Part shown: positions 35,329 through 44,846 of the stretch, one piece after another
Layout: each line of letters opens with the position of its first letter
Position numbering within the stretch: the first letter of the stretch is position 1
Origin: Methanolacinia petrolearia DSM 11571
Lineage (GTDB): Archaea; Halobacteriota; Methanomicrobia; Methanomicrobiales; Methanomicrobiaceae
Length of the DNA stretch: 64,000 nt
Assembly (NCBI RefSeq): GCF_000147875.1
Contig: NC_014507.1
Coordinates: 1,302,001-1,366,000 of the forward strand
Direction: 5' to 3'
Translations under genes and position numbers: made by a program
The notes under the pieces: generated by a model
The model's database searches: none
Seen by the model: only the letters and a program-made list of their open reading frames with translations
Told to the model about the DNA's origin: nothing

Positions 35329-36819
35329 TTATTCTAAATTATCTATTGGATCAAGTTCTGTTATGTCTTTCCCGTATTTTCTCCAGACCTTTTCCCTGAA
35401 TACGGGGCCGGAGTTATATGTGCAGAACGGAATCAGGCGGCCGTCCGGGGTTGCATAATGGATACAGCACCTCTGGACGCGGCTTACATCATAATTATAA
35501 TTGTCCATAAAGTGCATTGTGCCGATAAACAGAGCGTTCCAGTGGAATTCCTTCAATGCCTCGAAATCATGTTTTATAAGTGCATGATAGAGCATCTTCC
35601 AGAACTGCGTGGAATTCGAATATTCCCCTTTCTTCAGTGAAGAGTGAACTCCCTTAAGGCCCTCGACCAGTGTCATGTACTTGTTGATTACCGAAGGATC
35701 ATCGATCTTATGCGACATATTATTCATGACTTCAAAGAAAGTATCCACATCGATCATCTTATTGATCGGAACCAGACCTTCATCTGTCACAAAGGCATAT
35801 GTCGCTGCACCGCAGTGCTGGTGAGCCGTGAAGGTGATCTGCGGTTTTCCTGTATATTTTTCTATGAGCTCCGAGATCGGAACAACCGACGGAACCGGGT
35901 AAAAATATTCCTTTTTCATTACGCCGCCGGTCTGCTCTTCAATTCTCTGCAGGAGATCAGGGATTGTGACGCGTTCCTTTTCAATATCATCTTCCGATGC
36001 AGCGCCTGTAAATGCTACAGGCTGGAAGTTGATTCCCCTTACGACGTCGTTATTTTCGGCTGCGAATTTTATTATAGCCCCTACTTCGTGATCGTTCTTG
36101 CCGTTTATTACGGTGGGAACAAGGACAACTCCCTGGCCGCATGCCGAACAGTTTTCTATGGCTTTTTTACTTAGTTTTAGGAAAGGGTTGGTCTCTTTTG
36201 TTACACCGTCAAAATGCAGGTATACCGTCGACAGGCCTGCATCTTTGAGTTGTTTCACATATTCGGGATCACGCGCAAGCTTTATTCCGTTCGTCGCCAT
36301 CTGGACCTGATTGAAACCCATTTCACGTGCTTTTTTTATGATTTCGACCAGATCGTCGCGCATTGTCGGTTCTCCCCCGGAGAACTGCACTGCCGGTGTC
36401 GGGCATGGTTTTTCATCCCGGAGCACCCTGAGCATATCAACGATCTGGTCGAAGTCAGGCTCGTAGACAAAACCGCATGCCCTTGCGTTTGCAAAACAGA
36501 AGTCGCAGTTGAGGTTGCACCTGTTCGTAAGATCGATATTCGCAAGCAGGGTTGTGGATTTATGATTGTTGCAAATTCCGCAGGCTGTAGGACATTCTTC
36601 TATGGAAGCCGTTACCTGTGGATTTTCCACACCTGACCCCGGGCTGTCATACTGATCATAACGCCTGAACATCCCGGCATCAGACCAGTATAGAGCTTTA
36701 TAAGTTCCATGTTCCGGACAAGTCCTGACGATCCAGATTTTATTGTCTTCCTCAATAATTTCTGCCGGCAGAACCGCACCACATTCCGGGCAGAGACTTT
36801 TGGTATTTTTGATCACCAT
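35329..36819 (-). CDS. tes: Radical SAM protein, tetraether lipid synthase (Tes)-like
   Basis: A 496-aa radical SAM protein of the MJ0619/Tes family, which joins archaeol chains to form tetraether lipids; an earlier proposal had it methylating the pterin of methanopterin. An N-terminal zinc-ribbon-like part has CPECG...CPEHG, further cysteines CPTACGIC follow, and the SAM cluster is C-x3-C-x2-C in TNRCNLNCDFC. C-terminal cysteines (QRCCIHY, FCTYNSG) could hold extra clusters. It lies 9 bp upstream of the mptN-like gene and divergent from carS, a lipid gene, which supports a lipid role. Confidence 0.75.
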   Translation of the reverse strand: MVIKNTKSLCPECGAVLPAEIIEEDNKIWIVRTCPEHGTYKALYWSDAGMFRRYDQYDSPGSGVENPQVTASIEECPTACGICNNHKSTTLLANIDLTNRCNLNCDFCFANARACGFVYEPDFDQIVDMLRVLRDEKPCPTPAVQFSGGEPTMRDDLVEIIKKAREMGFNQVQMATNGIKLARDPEYVKQLKDAGLSTVYLHFDGVTKETNPFLKLSKKAIENCSACGQGVVLVPTVINGKNDHEVGAIIKFAAENNDVVRGINFQPVAFTGAASEDDIEKERVTIPDLLQRIEEQTGGVMKKEYFYPVPSVVPISELIEKYTGKPQITFTAHQHCGAATYAFVTDEGLVPINKMIDVDTFFEVMNNMSHKIDDPSVINKYMTLVEGLKGVHSSLKKGEYSNSTQFWKMLYHALIKHDFEALKEFHWNALFIGTMHFMDNYNYDVSRVQRCCIHYATPDGRLIPFCTYNSGPVFREKVWRKYGKDITELDPIDNLE

Positions 36820-36946
36820 GGTAACTCACTTATTTTTTCTTGATCCTTATTTAATTCATTTATGAGAACTGATAATGCATTAAAGTTATTTTTTCAACTG
36901 TTTTGATACATTATATATTTTATTAATACTTTAATTATTAGACATA

Positions 36947-37501
36947 TTGTTGCCTGACAATTTAGATTTATGGAGTGTAATTTATCCGTTTCTTCTTGCA
37001 TTCTGGATAATGATACCTGCATATGTACCCAACTCAGCTGCTGCGGTCTTCGGAGGAGGAAGATCTATCGACGGCGGAAGGAACTGGAGCGACGGGAGAC
37101 GCATATTCGGGGAGGGGAAGACATGGAGAGGCTTTATAGGTGGTGTTTTGTCGGGAATTATATTTGGTATACTGCTGATAGTTATCGAAAATACCTTCGG
37201 CTGGTCAATTCAGACTCTTCTTTCCGTTATTCTCCTCTCGCTCGGCGCACTTCTCGGAGATCTTGTCAAAAGTTTCTTTAAAAGAAGGCTGGACAAAAAA
37301 CGCGGTGAGGAATGGCTTATCGCCGACCAGTATGATCTTGTGGCAGGCTCCATGCTCCTTGTGTTCGTCTTCGACTACGGCTGGGCCGTTCAGCATATTA
37401 CAATTGCAGTTTTAATATGTATTCTGATAATAACTCCGCTCCTTCACAGGGGTGTAAACATAATCGGTTATATGATTGGAGTAAAGGATGTTCCATGGTA
37501 A
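36947..37501 (+). CDS. carS: CDP-archaeol synthase
   Basis: An integral membrane enzyme of 184 aa with about five helices, transferring CTP to unsaturated archaetidic acid before head-group addition in ether-lipid synthesis. The family motif GGGRSIDGGRNWSDGRR and GEGKTWRGFIGG are present, with the catalytic LIADQYDLVAGS later. The start is one of two TTG codons at 36947/36950; a TATA-like TTATATATTTTA lies about 35 bp upstream, so the leader is very short. It overlaps pyrE by 7 bp. Confidence 0.9.
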   Translation: MLPDNLDLWSVIYPFLLAFWIMIPAYVPNSAAAVFGGGRSIDGGRNWSDGRRIFGEGKTWRGFIGGVLSGIIFGILLIVIENTFGWSIQTLLSVILLSLGALLGDLVKSFFKRRLDKKRGEEWLIADQYDLVAGSMLLVFVFDYGWAVQHITIAVLICILIITPLLHRGVNIIGYMIGVKDVPW

Positions 37502-38013
37502 ACAGGATTGCGGATATTCTCATTAAATACGGTGCGATAGAGTTTGGTGATTTCACCCTGGCATCCGGTGCCAAAAGCAGTTACTATATCGATATGAAGA
37601 CTGCATCTACAAATCCGGAACTTCTTGCAATTATCGGCAGGGAGATTGCGGAGAATTATGAGTTCGATGTGGTCGCCGGAGTAGCGGTGGGCGCTGTCCC
37701 GATCGCAGTTGCAGTATCGCTTGCGTCAGGCAAACCATACTGCATCATCAGGAAGGAGGAGAAGGATCATGGAAAATCCGGTAAACTTATCGGTGATGTC
37801 ATAAATAAAAAGGTACTTCTCGTCGAAGACGTGACGACTTCAGGAGGGAGTGTCCTCTTCGGAGTCGATGCCCTCCGGGAGAATGATGCGGATATCAGTG
37901 AGGTTGTAACTGTGGTTGATCGTGAGCAGGGTGCGTTCGAGCGGCTTAAGTCCGCCGGCGTCATTTTGTCGGCACTTGTAAGGGCATCCGAAATTGTTGA
38001 TATAGAATCTTAG
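37495..38013 (+). CDS. pyrE: Orotate phosphoribosyltransferase
   Basis: A 172-aa type I phosphoribosyltransferase making OMP from orotate. The PRPP-binding motif [13 protein letters not shown] is complete, and [12 protein letters not shown] supplies the catalytic lysine loop. The start at ATG 37495 overlaps the end of carS, which indicates coupled translation. Confidence 0.94.
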   Translation: MVNRIADILIKYGAIEFGDFTLASGAKSSYYIDMKTASTNPELLAIIGREIAENYEFDVVAGVAVGAVPIAVAVSLASGKPYCIIRKEEKDHGKSGKLIGDVINKKVLLVEDVTTSGGSVLFGVDALRENDADISEVVTVVDREQGAFERLKSAGVILSALVRASEIVDIES

Positions 38014-38044
38014 GTTTTTTGTTTTTGCGGTGATACAGATGGTT

Positions 38045-39331
38045 ATGAAAATACTTGTCGTGGGTGGCGGCGGAAGAGAACATGCAATAGTATCGGCATT
38101 ATCCCGCAACAGCGATGCAGAGATATATTCGGTGATGTCAAAGAGAAATCCGGGTATAGAAAGTCTTTCGGAAAGAATTTTGATCGCAAAAGAGACGGAC
38201 GTTTCGTCTGTAGTCCGGTTTGCCGAATCAGTCGGGGCTCAGTATGCGGTAATCGGACCCGAGGCACCGCTTGAGGCAGGCATTGCGGATTCCCTCGAAG
38301 AGAAAGGGATCGGGTGTTTCGGTCCGGGAAGAGCGGCCGCACGTCTTGAAACCGACAAGGGCTTCTGCAGGGAGATGATGGAGAAGCACGGTGTTGCCGG
38401 CTGTCCCCACTACAGGATATTTAAAAATACGGATGATGCATGCGATTTCGTCATGAATTATGACGGAGATCTTGCCATTAAACCCGTCGGCCTTACCGGG
38501 GGCAAGGGTGTAAAGATAATGGGGGAGCATTTCGATAAGGAAGGAGCCGTAGAATATATAAGAACCCTTTCCGGGGGCGTTGTTCTTGAAGAGCGCCTTA
38601 TAGGTGAGGAATTTACCCTTATGGCCTTTGTCGACGGCAAAAATCTTGTCCCGATGCCTCTCGTCCAGGATCACAAGAGGGCGTTCAATGGTGATGTCGG
38701 ACCCAACACCGGTGGCATGGGCTCATATTCGATGCCCGATCACATGCTGCCATTCGTCACCGGCGATGACTATCAACGTGCTCTTGAGATAATGAAGGAC
38801 ACGGTGGCGATGATGGCAGAAGAGGGGCATGTGTATAAGGGAATTTTATACGGCCAGTTCATGAATACATCCGAAGGCCCCAAGGTTATCGAATTCAATG
38901 CGAGATTCGGCGACCCCGAAGCGATGAACGTCCTGACACTGCTGTCCTCCGACTTCACGGAGATCGTGGAAGCTGTGGTGAACGGAACACTGGATGAATG
39001 TGACGTCACATTCAGGAAGATGGCGACTGTATGCAAGTACCTCGTTCCCGAAGGATACCCCGAGAACCCGACTGCCGGGGACCCCTTCTTCATTAAAGAT
39101 CAGGGAGATGCCTACCTGTATTATGCAAATGTGCTTGAAGAGGACGGGCGCCTGTATACCCAGACTTCAAGGACTCTCGCCTTTGTCGGGATGGCCGAAA
39201 CTCTGCAGGAGGCGGAAGTTATTGCAGAGAAGGCCGCCGGATCGGTCAGGGGCGCCGTAAGATACAGGAAGGATATCGGGACCGACGAAGTCCTCCAAAA
39301 GAGAATCGCACATATGAAGGAGATCAGATGA
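38045..39331 (+). CDS. purD: Phosphoribosylamine--glycine ligase
   Basis: An ATP-grasp ligase of purine synthesis (428 aa). The N-terminal [15 protein letters not shown] is the family start, so ATG 38045 is preferred over GTG 38030 and ATG 38039. ATP-grasp features include LTGGKGVKI and [15 protein letters not shown]. It overlaps argF by 4 bp, linking purine, pyrimidine and arginine genes that all use carbamoyl or phosphoribosyl chemistry in one transcript. Confidence 0.94.
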   Translation: MKILVVGGGGREHAIVSALSRNSDAEIYSVMSKRNPGIESLSERILIAKETDVSSVVRFAESVGAQYAVIGPEAPLEAGIADSLEEKGIGCFGPGRAAARLETDKGFCREMMEKHGVAGCPHYRIFKNTDDACDFVMNYDGDLAIKPVGLTGGKGVKIMGEHFDKEGAVEYIRTLSGGVVLEERLIGEEFTLMAFVDGKNLVPMPLVQDHKRAFNGDVGPNTGGMGSYSMPDHMLPFVTGDDYQRALEIMKDTVAMMAEEGHVYKGILYGQFMNTSEGPKVIEFNARFGDPEAMNVLTLLSSDFTEIVEAVVNGTLDECDVTFRKMATVCKYLVPEGYPENPTAGDPFFIKDQGDAYLYYANVLEEDGRLYTQTSRTLAFVGMAETLQEAEVIAEKAAGSVRGAVRYRKDIGTDEVLQKRIAHMKEIR

Positions 39332-40263
39332 AAAAGGACATCCTGTCGATCCTGGATTTAAACAGCGAAGAACTTACCGGAGTACTTGCCCTTGCGGATA
39401 AGCTTAAGGGCGAGAGGAAGAACGGGATCTTCCCGGAGTACCTGTATAAAAAATCTGTCGGGCTGATATTCGAGAAGGCGTCTACCAGAACAAGAATCTC
39501 ATTTGAAACCGGAATATTCGAACTCGGCGGCCACCCGCTGTTTTTGAATCCGAACGATATGCAGCTCGGAAGAGGCGAGACGATCTCCGATACGGCAAAA
39601 GTCCTTTCGAGATATCTTTCGGCGATAATGATGAGGTCGTACAGCCACAGGACTGTTGAAGAACTTGCCCTCCATTCGACGATACCTGTCATCAACGGCC
39701 TCTCGGACGAGGAGCATCCCTGCCAGATTCTTGCCGACATAATGACGATGCGGGAAAATTTCGGAAATAACCTGGAGGATCTTACGATCGCCTGGATCGG
39801 AGATGGAAATAATGTCTGCGACTCCCTGATGCTCTCGTCGGCCCTGACAGGATACAGGGTAAATGTAGCAAGTCCGCCTGCATACAGGCCGAAGGAGAAG
39901 TACATCGAACTGGCTGAAAAAGCGGGTGCCTATGTGAAATTTTTCGATAATCCCCGGGACGCCGTAAGCGGAGCGGATGTGATCTATACCGATACCTGGA
40001 TCTCAATGGGTCGTGAGAATGAAAAAGAGGCTCGCGTTAATGCATTTAAAGGATACAGAGTGGACGAATCTCTCCTGGCCGGCTGTGACAGCGATTCGAT
40101 TGTCTTCCACTGCCTTCCGGCTCACAGGGGAGAGGAGATCTCCGACGAAGTTATCGACGGCCCGATGAGCAGGGTCTGGGACCAGGCGGAAAACAGGCTT
40201 CACGCACAAAAGGCCCTTCTTGCAAAATTATTGGGCGACGATATCAGTCAATCAGTTTCATAA
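39328..40263 (+). CDS. argF: Ornithine carbamoyltransferase
   Basis: A 311-aa transferase forming citrulline from ornithine and carbamoyl phosphate. The carbamoyl-phosphate site STRTRISFE, the ornithine-site HCLPAHRG and DTWISMG are intact. It ends the carS-pyrE-purD-argF run and overlaps the convergent small gene by 20 bp. Argininosuccinate synthase is at 51 kb. Confidence 0.95.
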   Translation: MKKDILSILDLNSEELTGVLALADKLKGERKNGIFPEYLYKKSVGLIFEKASTRTRISFETGIFELGGHPLFLNPNDMQLGRGETISDTAKVLSRYLSAIMMRSYSHRTVEELALHSTIPVINGLSDEEHPCQILADIMTMRENFGNNLEDLTIAWIGDGNNVCDSLMLSSALTGYRVNVASPPAYRPKEKYIELAEKAGAYVKFFDNPRDAVSGADVIYTDTWISMGRENEKEARVNAFKGYRVDESLLAGCDSDSIVFHCLPAHRGEEISDEVIDGPMSRVWDQAENRLHAQKALLAKLLGDDISQSVS

Positions 40264-40522
40264 AATCGATTATCTTTTCTCCGTTGCCGGATCTTGATCC
40301 TTCAATATGAAGGATCATCTCTTCAATTATTTCATTATTCGATTTCGGTTTGTCCCCTGCGAGTATGCTTTCAAGGGCCCGCATCTGGAATATCTTGTGT
40401 TGCAGTCTTGAATCTTTATATCCTACAACCGCTACGAAGGAATTGCATTTTTTATCGAATGTAATCGAGAGGATATTATCGACGTTGATGTAGCTTCCTT
40501 CGAGAGACTTTATCCAGACCAT
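40244..40522 (-). CDS. Uncharacterised small protein (92 aa)
   Basis: Unknown. The first half reads like a beta-rich domain with alternating hydrophobic residues (SYINVDNILSITFD...SFVAVVGYKD), and the second is helical and charged. There are no transmembrane segments. It is probably the last gene of a three-gene unit started by methanogenesis marker 14, with a 48-bp gap. The 3' end overlaps argF. Confidence 0.6.
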   Translation of the reverse strand: MVWIKSLEGSYINVDNILSITFDKKCNSFVAVVGYKDSRLQHKIFQMRALESILAGDKPKSNNEIIEEMILHIEGSRSGNGEKIIDFMKLID

Positions 40523-40570
40523 GTTAAAAATATTCTGTAAAATTGTATATGATTTTTATTATCCGGATCT

Positions 40571-40825
40571 TCAGCTTTCGTCTTCACCGATGAATTTATT
40601 TAGTTCGGCCATCATGTAATCCTGCACCTGAATCGCGACATCTTTTTTGCACCTGAAGGCGAGAAGATTGCGGACATCCCCGTCCATGTTTGCATATTTT
40701 AACGGACGTTGGCGGGATACTACTTCGACATCGAATTTCTTCGAGATATCGACAATTATTGATCTCGGGACTCCCGGAGGTACGATTACATCATATAATT
40801 TTTCACTTGTTTCGGATTCGCTCAT
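40571..40825 (-). CDS. Uncharacterised small protein (84 aa) downstream of marker 14
   Basis: An acidic small protein (VIVPPGVPRSIIVDISKKFDVEVVSRQRP) with an alternating beta-alpha-beta pattern reminiscent of an ACT- or NIL-like fold. It has a single cysteine (AFRCKKD). It begins 13 bp after methanogenesis marker 14 and is probably translated with it. I do not recognise a named family. Its tight link suggests it acts with the marker protein. Confidence 0.65.
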   Translation of the reverse strand: MSESETSEKLYDVIVPPGVPRSIIVDISKKFDVEVVSRQRPLKYANMDGDVRNLLAFRCKKDVAIQVQDYMMAELNKFIGEDES

Positions 40826-40838
40826 TAATATAACTCCA

Positions 40839-42329
40839 TTACTTTCCTATCTTCATCCGGCGACTCATGATGCACGGCCCGCCCCTGACACCGCCGATCG
40901 GGTCTTTCGGTTTTCCGAGAGAGCACATGCAGCGGCCCATAAGGGCGGCTCCTCTTGCAAGACCATCATCGACAAAGATCACGTGCTTGAATGGATCTTC
41001 GAAAAATCCTCTATCTTCGATGCCGTTCATGATATAAGTCGGCTTGAAGCCGGAAATGGCCGCCCTTCCCGTAAAACCTATGGATGTATTGGGAAGGATA
41101 AGGCCTTTTTCATTTGCGACATCGATAAGACGAAGGGCCATCCCGGCGCAGACGTGATCGATGACCTGCGTCATCAGGCCGATGCCGTGTTTCTTATATA
41201 TTTCTGCGCCGAGTGCCTTTAAATCCTCTTCTCCGCTGAAATCTTTACCGCAGTCGCACCCGATCATCGCAATTCCAGATTCCATGGCAAGGTCGGCGCA
41301 TACCGGGACTTTACCGAATCTCGTTCTGTCGGGAGGAACGATCCTGATGTCTATAAGATCGTGAATCCTCTCTTCGTATTCGGATACGGTCTTCGTCTTC
41401 TTCAGCGATAACGAGGATTTGATGCTCTTATCCCCGAAGAGATCCAGTGCAGTTCCTGTTCCTTCCTTGACCTTGCCTGTGCCTCTTATAATCGCATCGG
41501 GAATTGCTCCTGCAAGGCCGCAGAAATTTCCGATCGTCTTTGCAAAGGGATAAGGATCGTCAGGGGATACATCGCTTGTTATCCTCCCGTCAAGTGTCGT
41601 TCCGAAGTCGATGGATACGCAGGGGTTTCTGAAATCGACAGGCGTCCATTTGGCTCCTTCCTTTATGCCCGCCATTGCAAGTTCGCCCTCCATCTCGTTT
41701 GCGACCATCTCGACACCTGAAGAGCCTATAGGGGGCGAAACACCGGCAACGGTTCCGCAGAATGTGAGTTTGTCCGCAAAACTGAACTCCCTGAGTTTCG
41801 GGGGAAGGTTCTCCTTGCTCATAGGAGGAGTCATCTTTTTAGGGGGAACGCCTGCCTCCAGGCAGCCATTTGCAAGTGCGATGACGAAATCGCCGACCTG
41901 CTCGGGTTTGTCCATCGCAGCAACAACGCCCGTACTTCTTACGACAAAGTCGAGATCCTCTTTCACGGACAGTTTCGCTTCCTTGTGGCATTGCAGCAGG
42001 GTATCCCTGACCAGTTCGGTTACGGATTCCCTTGATATCGGAGTTCCGACGAGTGTCTCTCCGAATACTTCTTCGCCAGGTCTGGGAGGCCTGACATCAC
42101 GGCTCATGCTGACGGTTTTATTGATAATATATGTTCTGCCCGTCTCAAGGTTGGTCCCGGTCAGTATGCATTTTGTGGTGGTATTTCCCATTTCGACAGA
42201 TGCGACAATAAAGTAGGGTTTCGTGAGATATTCGGGAACCCTCATCCCTGCCCCCTGCCCTACCACGGGGGGAGGGGGGCTTTCAACGATATTGGGAGTT
42301 TTTCTCTTGAAAGAAAAAAGTGCACACAT
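40839..42329 (-). CDS. Methanogenesis marker protein 14
   Basis: A 496-aa protein of a family confined to methanogens and used as a genomic marker of methanogenesis; its function is unknown. Two phosphate-loop-like segments, VEMGNTTTKCIL near residue 45 and SIDFGTTLDG near 243, resemble the ASKHA ATPase fold of reductive activators of corrinoid and related enzymes. Cysteines in IGCDCGKD and near the C-terminus could bind a cluster. This makes an activase role a reasonable inference. It leads two small genes. Confidence 0.85.
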   Translation of the reverse strand: MCALFSFKRKTPNIVESPPPPVVGQGAGMRVPEYLTKPYFIVASVEMGNTTTKCILTGTNLETGRTYIINKTVSMSRDVRPPRPGEEVFGETLVGTPISRESVTELVRDTLLQCHKEAKLSVKEDLDFVVRSTGVVAAMDKPEQVGDFVIALANGCLEAGVPPKKMTPPMSKENLPPKLREFSFADKLTFCGTVAGVSPPIGSSGVEMVANEMEGELAMAGIKEGAKWTPVDFRNPCVSIDFGTTLDGRITSDVSPDDPYPFAKTIGNFCGLAGAIPDAIIRGTGKVKEGTGTALDLFGDKSIKSSLSLKKTKTVSEYEERIHDLIDIRIVPPDRTRFGKVPVCADLAMESGIAMIGCDCGKDFSGEEDLKALGAEIYKKHGIGLMTQVIDHVCAGMALRLIDVANEKGLILPNTSIGFTGRAAISGFKPTYIMNGIEDRGFFEDPFKHVIFVDDGLARGAALMGRCMCSLGKPKDPIGGVRGGPCIMSRRMKIGK

Positions 42330-42818
42330 ATCTAATCGATTATTTTTTTCAGGATTAAATCTTTTGTTTTTTCCAAAAGGTTCTGATTTTCCTCTCAGAA
42401 CTTCAGATTTACCGGTTTTTCAGGATATCATATCGGCAATATTTTGTCTGCCAGGGAATCTTTCCGGTCTGCCAGGGGAGAATATTGACGGTTCAGCAAA
42501 TCAGGATTCCAACTCTATGCTGGAATTTTAATGACTAATTTTTATTTATATCATAATATATGAATTAACTTCCCGGTTAAATGACTGATTTTTTTTAATT
42601 ATTTCATATAAATGCCACGTTCATGAAATACTATCTGAGTATTGCTGCCTGTGTTCGTCTCAAATTACGACTCACAATCAATACAGACCCAATCCCCCAG
42701 TAAACAGACACCATCGTTTCACCATTGGAAAATGCTTCAGGCAGCAGTACCGCAATAATATTTCCTGGAAGATTTTCCGTTCAATTTTCAGGATTTTTAA
42801 GAATCAAAGGTATTGAAA
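42330..42818. other. Divergent intergenic region between marker 14 and the ABC operon
   Basis: 489 bp, AT-rich in its first half (ATATCATAATATATGA near 42549), which should hold promoters for both directions. An inverted pair, GCTGCCTG near 42643 and CAGGCAGC near 42730, is separated by about 80 bp. No gene or RNA gene is recognised. Confidence 0.45.
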
Positions 42819-43739
42819 ATGATAGAATTTAAAAATCTGGTCAAAACCTACGGTAAAATTAACGCCGTAGACAACCTCTCCGTCAAAATAGAGAAAGGAG
42901 AGGTATTTGGTCTTCTTGGCCCGAATGGTGCGGGAAAAAGTACTACTATCCTGATGCTGTGCGGGCTTATTCAGCCGACTTCGGGAGAATGCTATATCGA
43001 CGGGACGGAAGTCTCAAGAAATCCCATCGAAGTTAAGAGAAGAATCGGCTATATGCCTGAAGATGTCGGATTTTATCCCAATCTTTCGGCCGAACAGAAC
43101 CTGGAATTTTTCTCCAAGCTATACAATATTCCTGAAAAGGAGAGGAGGACAAGGACAGACGAACTCCTCGACCTTGTAGGATTATCCGGTGTCGAGAAGA
43201 AGGTCGGCGGGTACTCGAAGGGAATGCGCCAGCGGCTGGGGATCGCTAAGGCACTGATCAATGATCCCGATGTGGTAATTCTTGACGAACCGACGGCAAA
43301 TCTCGATCCGCAGGGAGTTTCCGATTACCGCAAGATCATCAGGAATATTTCGGGCTCGGATAAGACAGTTCTCGTATCTTCGCATATTCTCTCGGAGGTC
43401 AGCAAAGTCTGTTCGAGGGTCGGGATCATGCAGAAGGGAAGGATAATAAAAGACGGGTCCTGGGACGAACTTGCAAGAAATTTGGATCTTCTCGGTCTGC
43501 CCGAGATAATTATCAATGTCGAGACCGCATCCGGGATGCCGGAACTTGTTCATGATGATATCATCAGGGTGGATTATTCCGGGGGGATGACCAAGGCGAA
43601 GATCATTGCTTCATGCGATATCAGGACCGACATAGGCAGGATCCTGATCGAGAACAGGATTGTTCCGAGAGAGATCGCACTGGATGCCATAACAATGGAA
43701 GATGCCGTCCTTTCGTACTACAACGAGGTGAACAGCTGA
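42819..43739 (+). CDS. ABC transporter ATP-binding protein
   Basis: A 306-aa ABC-2 type ATPase. Walker A is GPNGAGKST, the signature is GGYSKGMRQRLG, Walker B is VVILDEPT, and the switch His is in SSHILSEV. A C-terminal extension of about 80 residues follows the nucleotide-binding domain, as in exporter ATPases of the NatA/CcmA type. It is followed at once by its permease and a secreted NEW3-domain protein. Substrate unknown; ATG 42819 is preferred over TTG 42813. Confidence 0.9.
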   Translation: MIEFKNLVKTYGKINAVDNLSVKIEKGEVFGLLGPNGAGKSTTILMLCGLIQPTSGECYIDGTEVSRNPIEVKRRIGYMPEDVGFYPNLSAEQNLEFFSKLYNIPEKERRTRTDELLDLVGLSGVEKKVGGYSKGMRQRLGIAKALINDPDVVILDEPTANLDPQGVSDYRKIIRNISGSDKTVLVSSHILSEVSKVCSRVGIMQKGRIIKDGSWDELARNLDLLGLPEIIINVETASGMPELVHDDIIRVDYSGGMTKAKIIASCDIRTDIGRILIENRIVPREIALDAITMEDAVLSYYNEVNS

Positions 43740-43740
43740 T

Positions 43741-44844
43741 ATGAAATCCGTTGGACTTTTTGCAATAACTGAAAAGGAATTCCAGGATCATACCCACAGC
43801 AGAAAATTTCTGATGTTCCTTTCGATCATCCTCGTCGTAACAATCATAGGGATGGCTTCCGGTTCCGTCGATTATAACCAGCAGATAGACAGCTACAATG
43901 ATGAGATGAGTGTGGTAGATGAGGATTCGGAGATGGTTTCGTACTGGTACAAGCCGTCGATAATGACGATCTTCAACAGTGTAGGGGCTCTTCTTGCGTC
44001 TCTGGGCGCTATACTCGGAATCGCAATGGGATTCGATCTGATTACAAGGGAGAAGGAGAGTAAATCGCTTAAAATTTTGTTGTCTCACCCGATATACCGC
44101 GATGAAGTCATTAACGGAAAAGCTGCAGGGGGTATTCTCGCATTGCTGCTCGCCTTGTTCGTCACTTTTATTATCGGAGCAGGCATCATGCTGATCTTCG
44201 GTATAGTGCCTTCGGTCGATGATTTCATATACATAGTGTTCTTCGGCCTCGCAGCATTTCTGATGATCTTTTCATACTTCGCAATCTCAATGTTCATGTC
44301 CACGGTTGCAGAGGACAGCGGCAATTCTCTTGTTTATACTCTGATCATCTTCGTCTTCCTGTCGAGTCTCCTGCCGGTTTTTGTCTGGAGTTCGACGACC
44401 GACCTTATCGTCGGACCTGCGCCCGAATACCCGGAAGGATTAGTTGACTTCAACTATGGTGCGGGGGGAACGGCGGTTACGATGACCATAGCCAAGGAAG
44501 AATCCGATACCAGTGATGGAGTTACGGATATAACGGAAGATGAGGCCTGGCAGAAATACATGGAGGAGATGGAGGAATACTGGGGTAAAAGAGAGATGAT
44601 ATCAGGCTTCGTCAACCTTCTTTCGCCGACTAACAACTTCCAGGATATCATGAATACACTGACATATTCGAGCAACGGCCTTGACGACCTCCTGAGATCT
44701 TCCTATTCTCCTGCGGATGAAGAGAGTACCGGTGTTATGGATGTTCTCGGGAAGCTCTTGTGGAACTTCGTTGCCCTGATTGCAATCCCGGCGGTATTCT
44801 TCGGGGCGGCATATATCCGTTTCATGAGGCTTGACGTGAGGTGA
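43741..44844 (+). CDS. ABC-2 type transporter permease
   Basis: A 367-aa permease with six predicted membrane helices: one near the N-terminus, four between about residues 75 and 220, and one at the C-terminus. A large extracytoplasmic loop lies between helices five and six (about 225-335). It is acidic and holds SVDYNQQIDSYNDE-type segments near the first loop. The helix layout is that of ABC-2 exporters such as NosY/NatB. It is spaced 1 bp from the ATPase and overlaps the next gene region. Confidence 0.87.
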   Translation: MKSVGLFAITEKEFQDHTHSRKFLMFLSIILVVTIIGMASGSVDYNQQIDSYNDEMSVVDEDSEMVSYWYKPSIMTIFNSVGALLASLGAILGIAMGFDLITREKESKSLKILLSHPIYRDEVINGKAAGGILALLLALFVTFIIGAGIMLIFGIVPSVDDFIYIVFFGLAAFLMIFSYFAISMFMSTVAEDSGNSLVYTLIIFVFLSSLLPVFVWSSTTDLIVGPAPEYPEGLVDFNYGAGGTAVTMTIAKEESDTSDGVTDITEDEAWQKYMEEMEEYWGKREMISGFVNLLSPTNNFQDIMNTLTYSSNGLDDLLRSSYSPADEESTGVMDVLGKLLWNFVALIAIPAVFFGAAYIRFMRLDVR

Positions 44845-44846
44845 AA

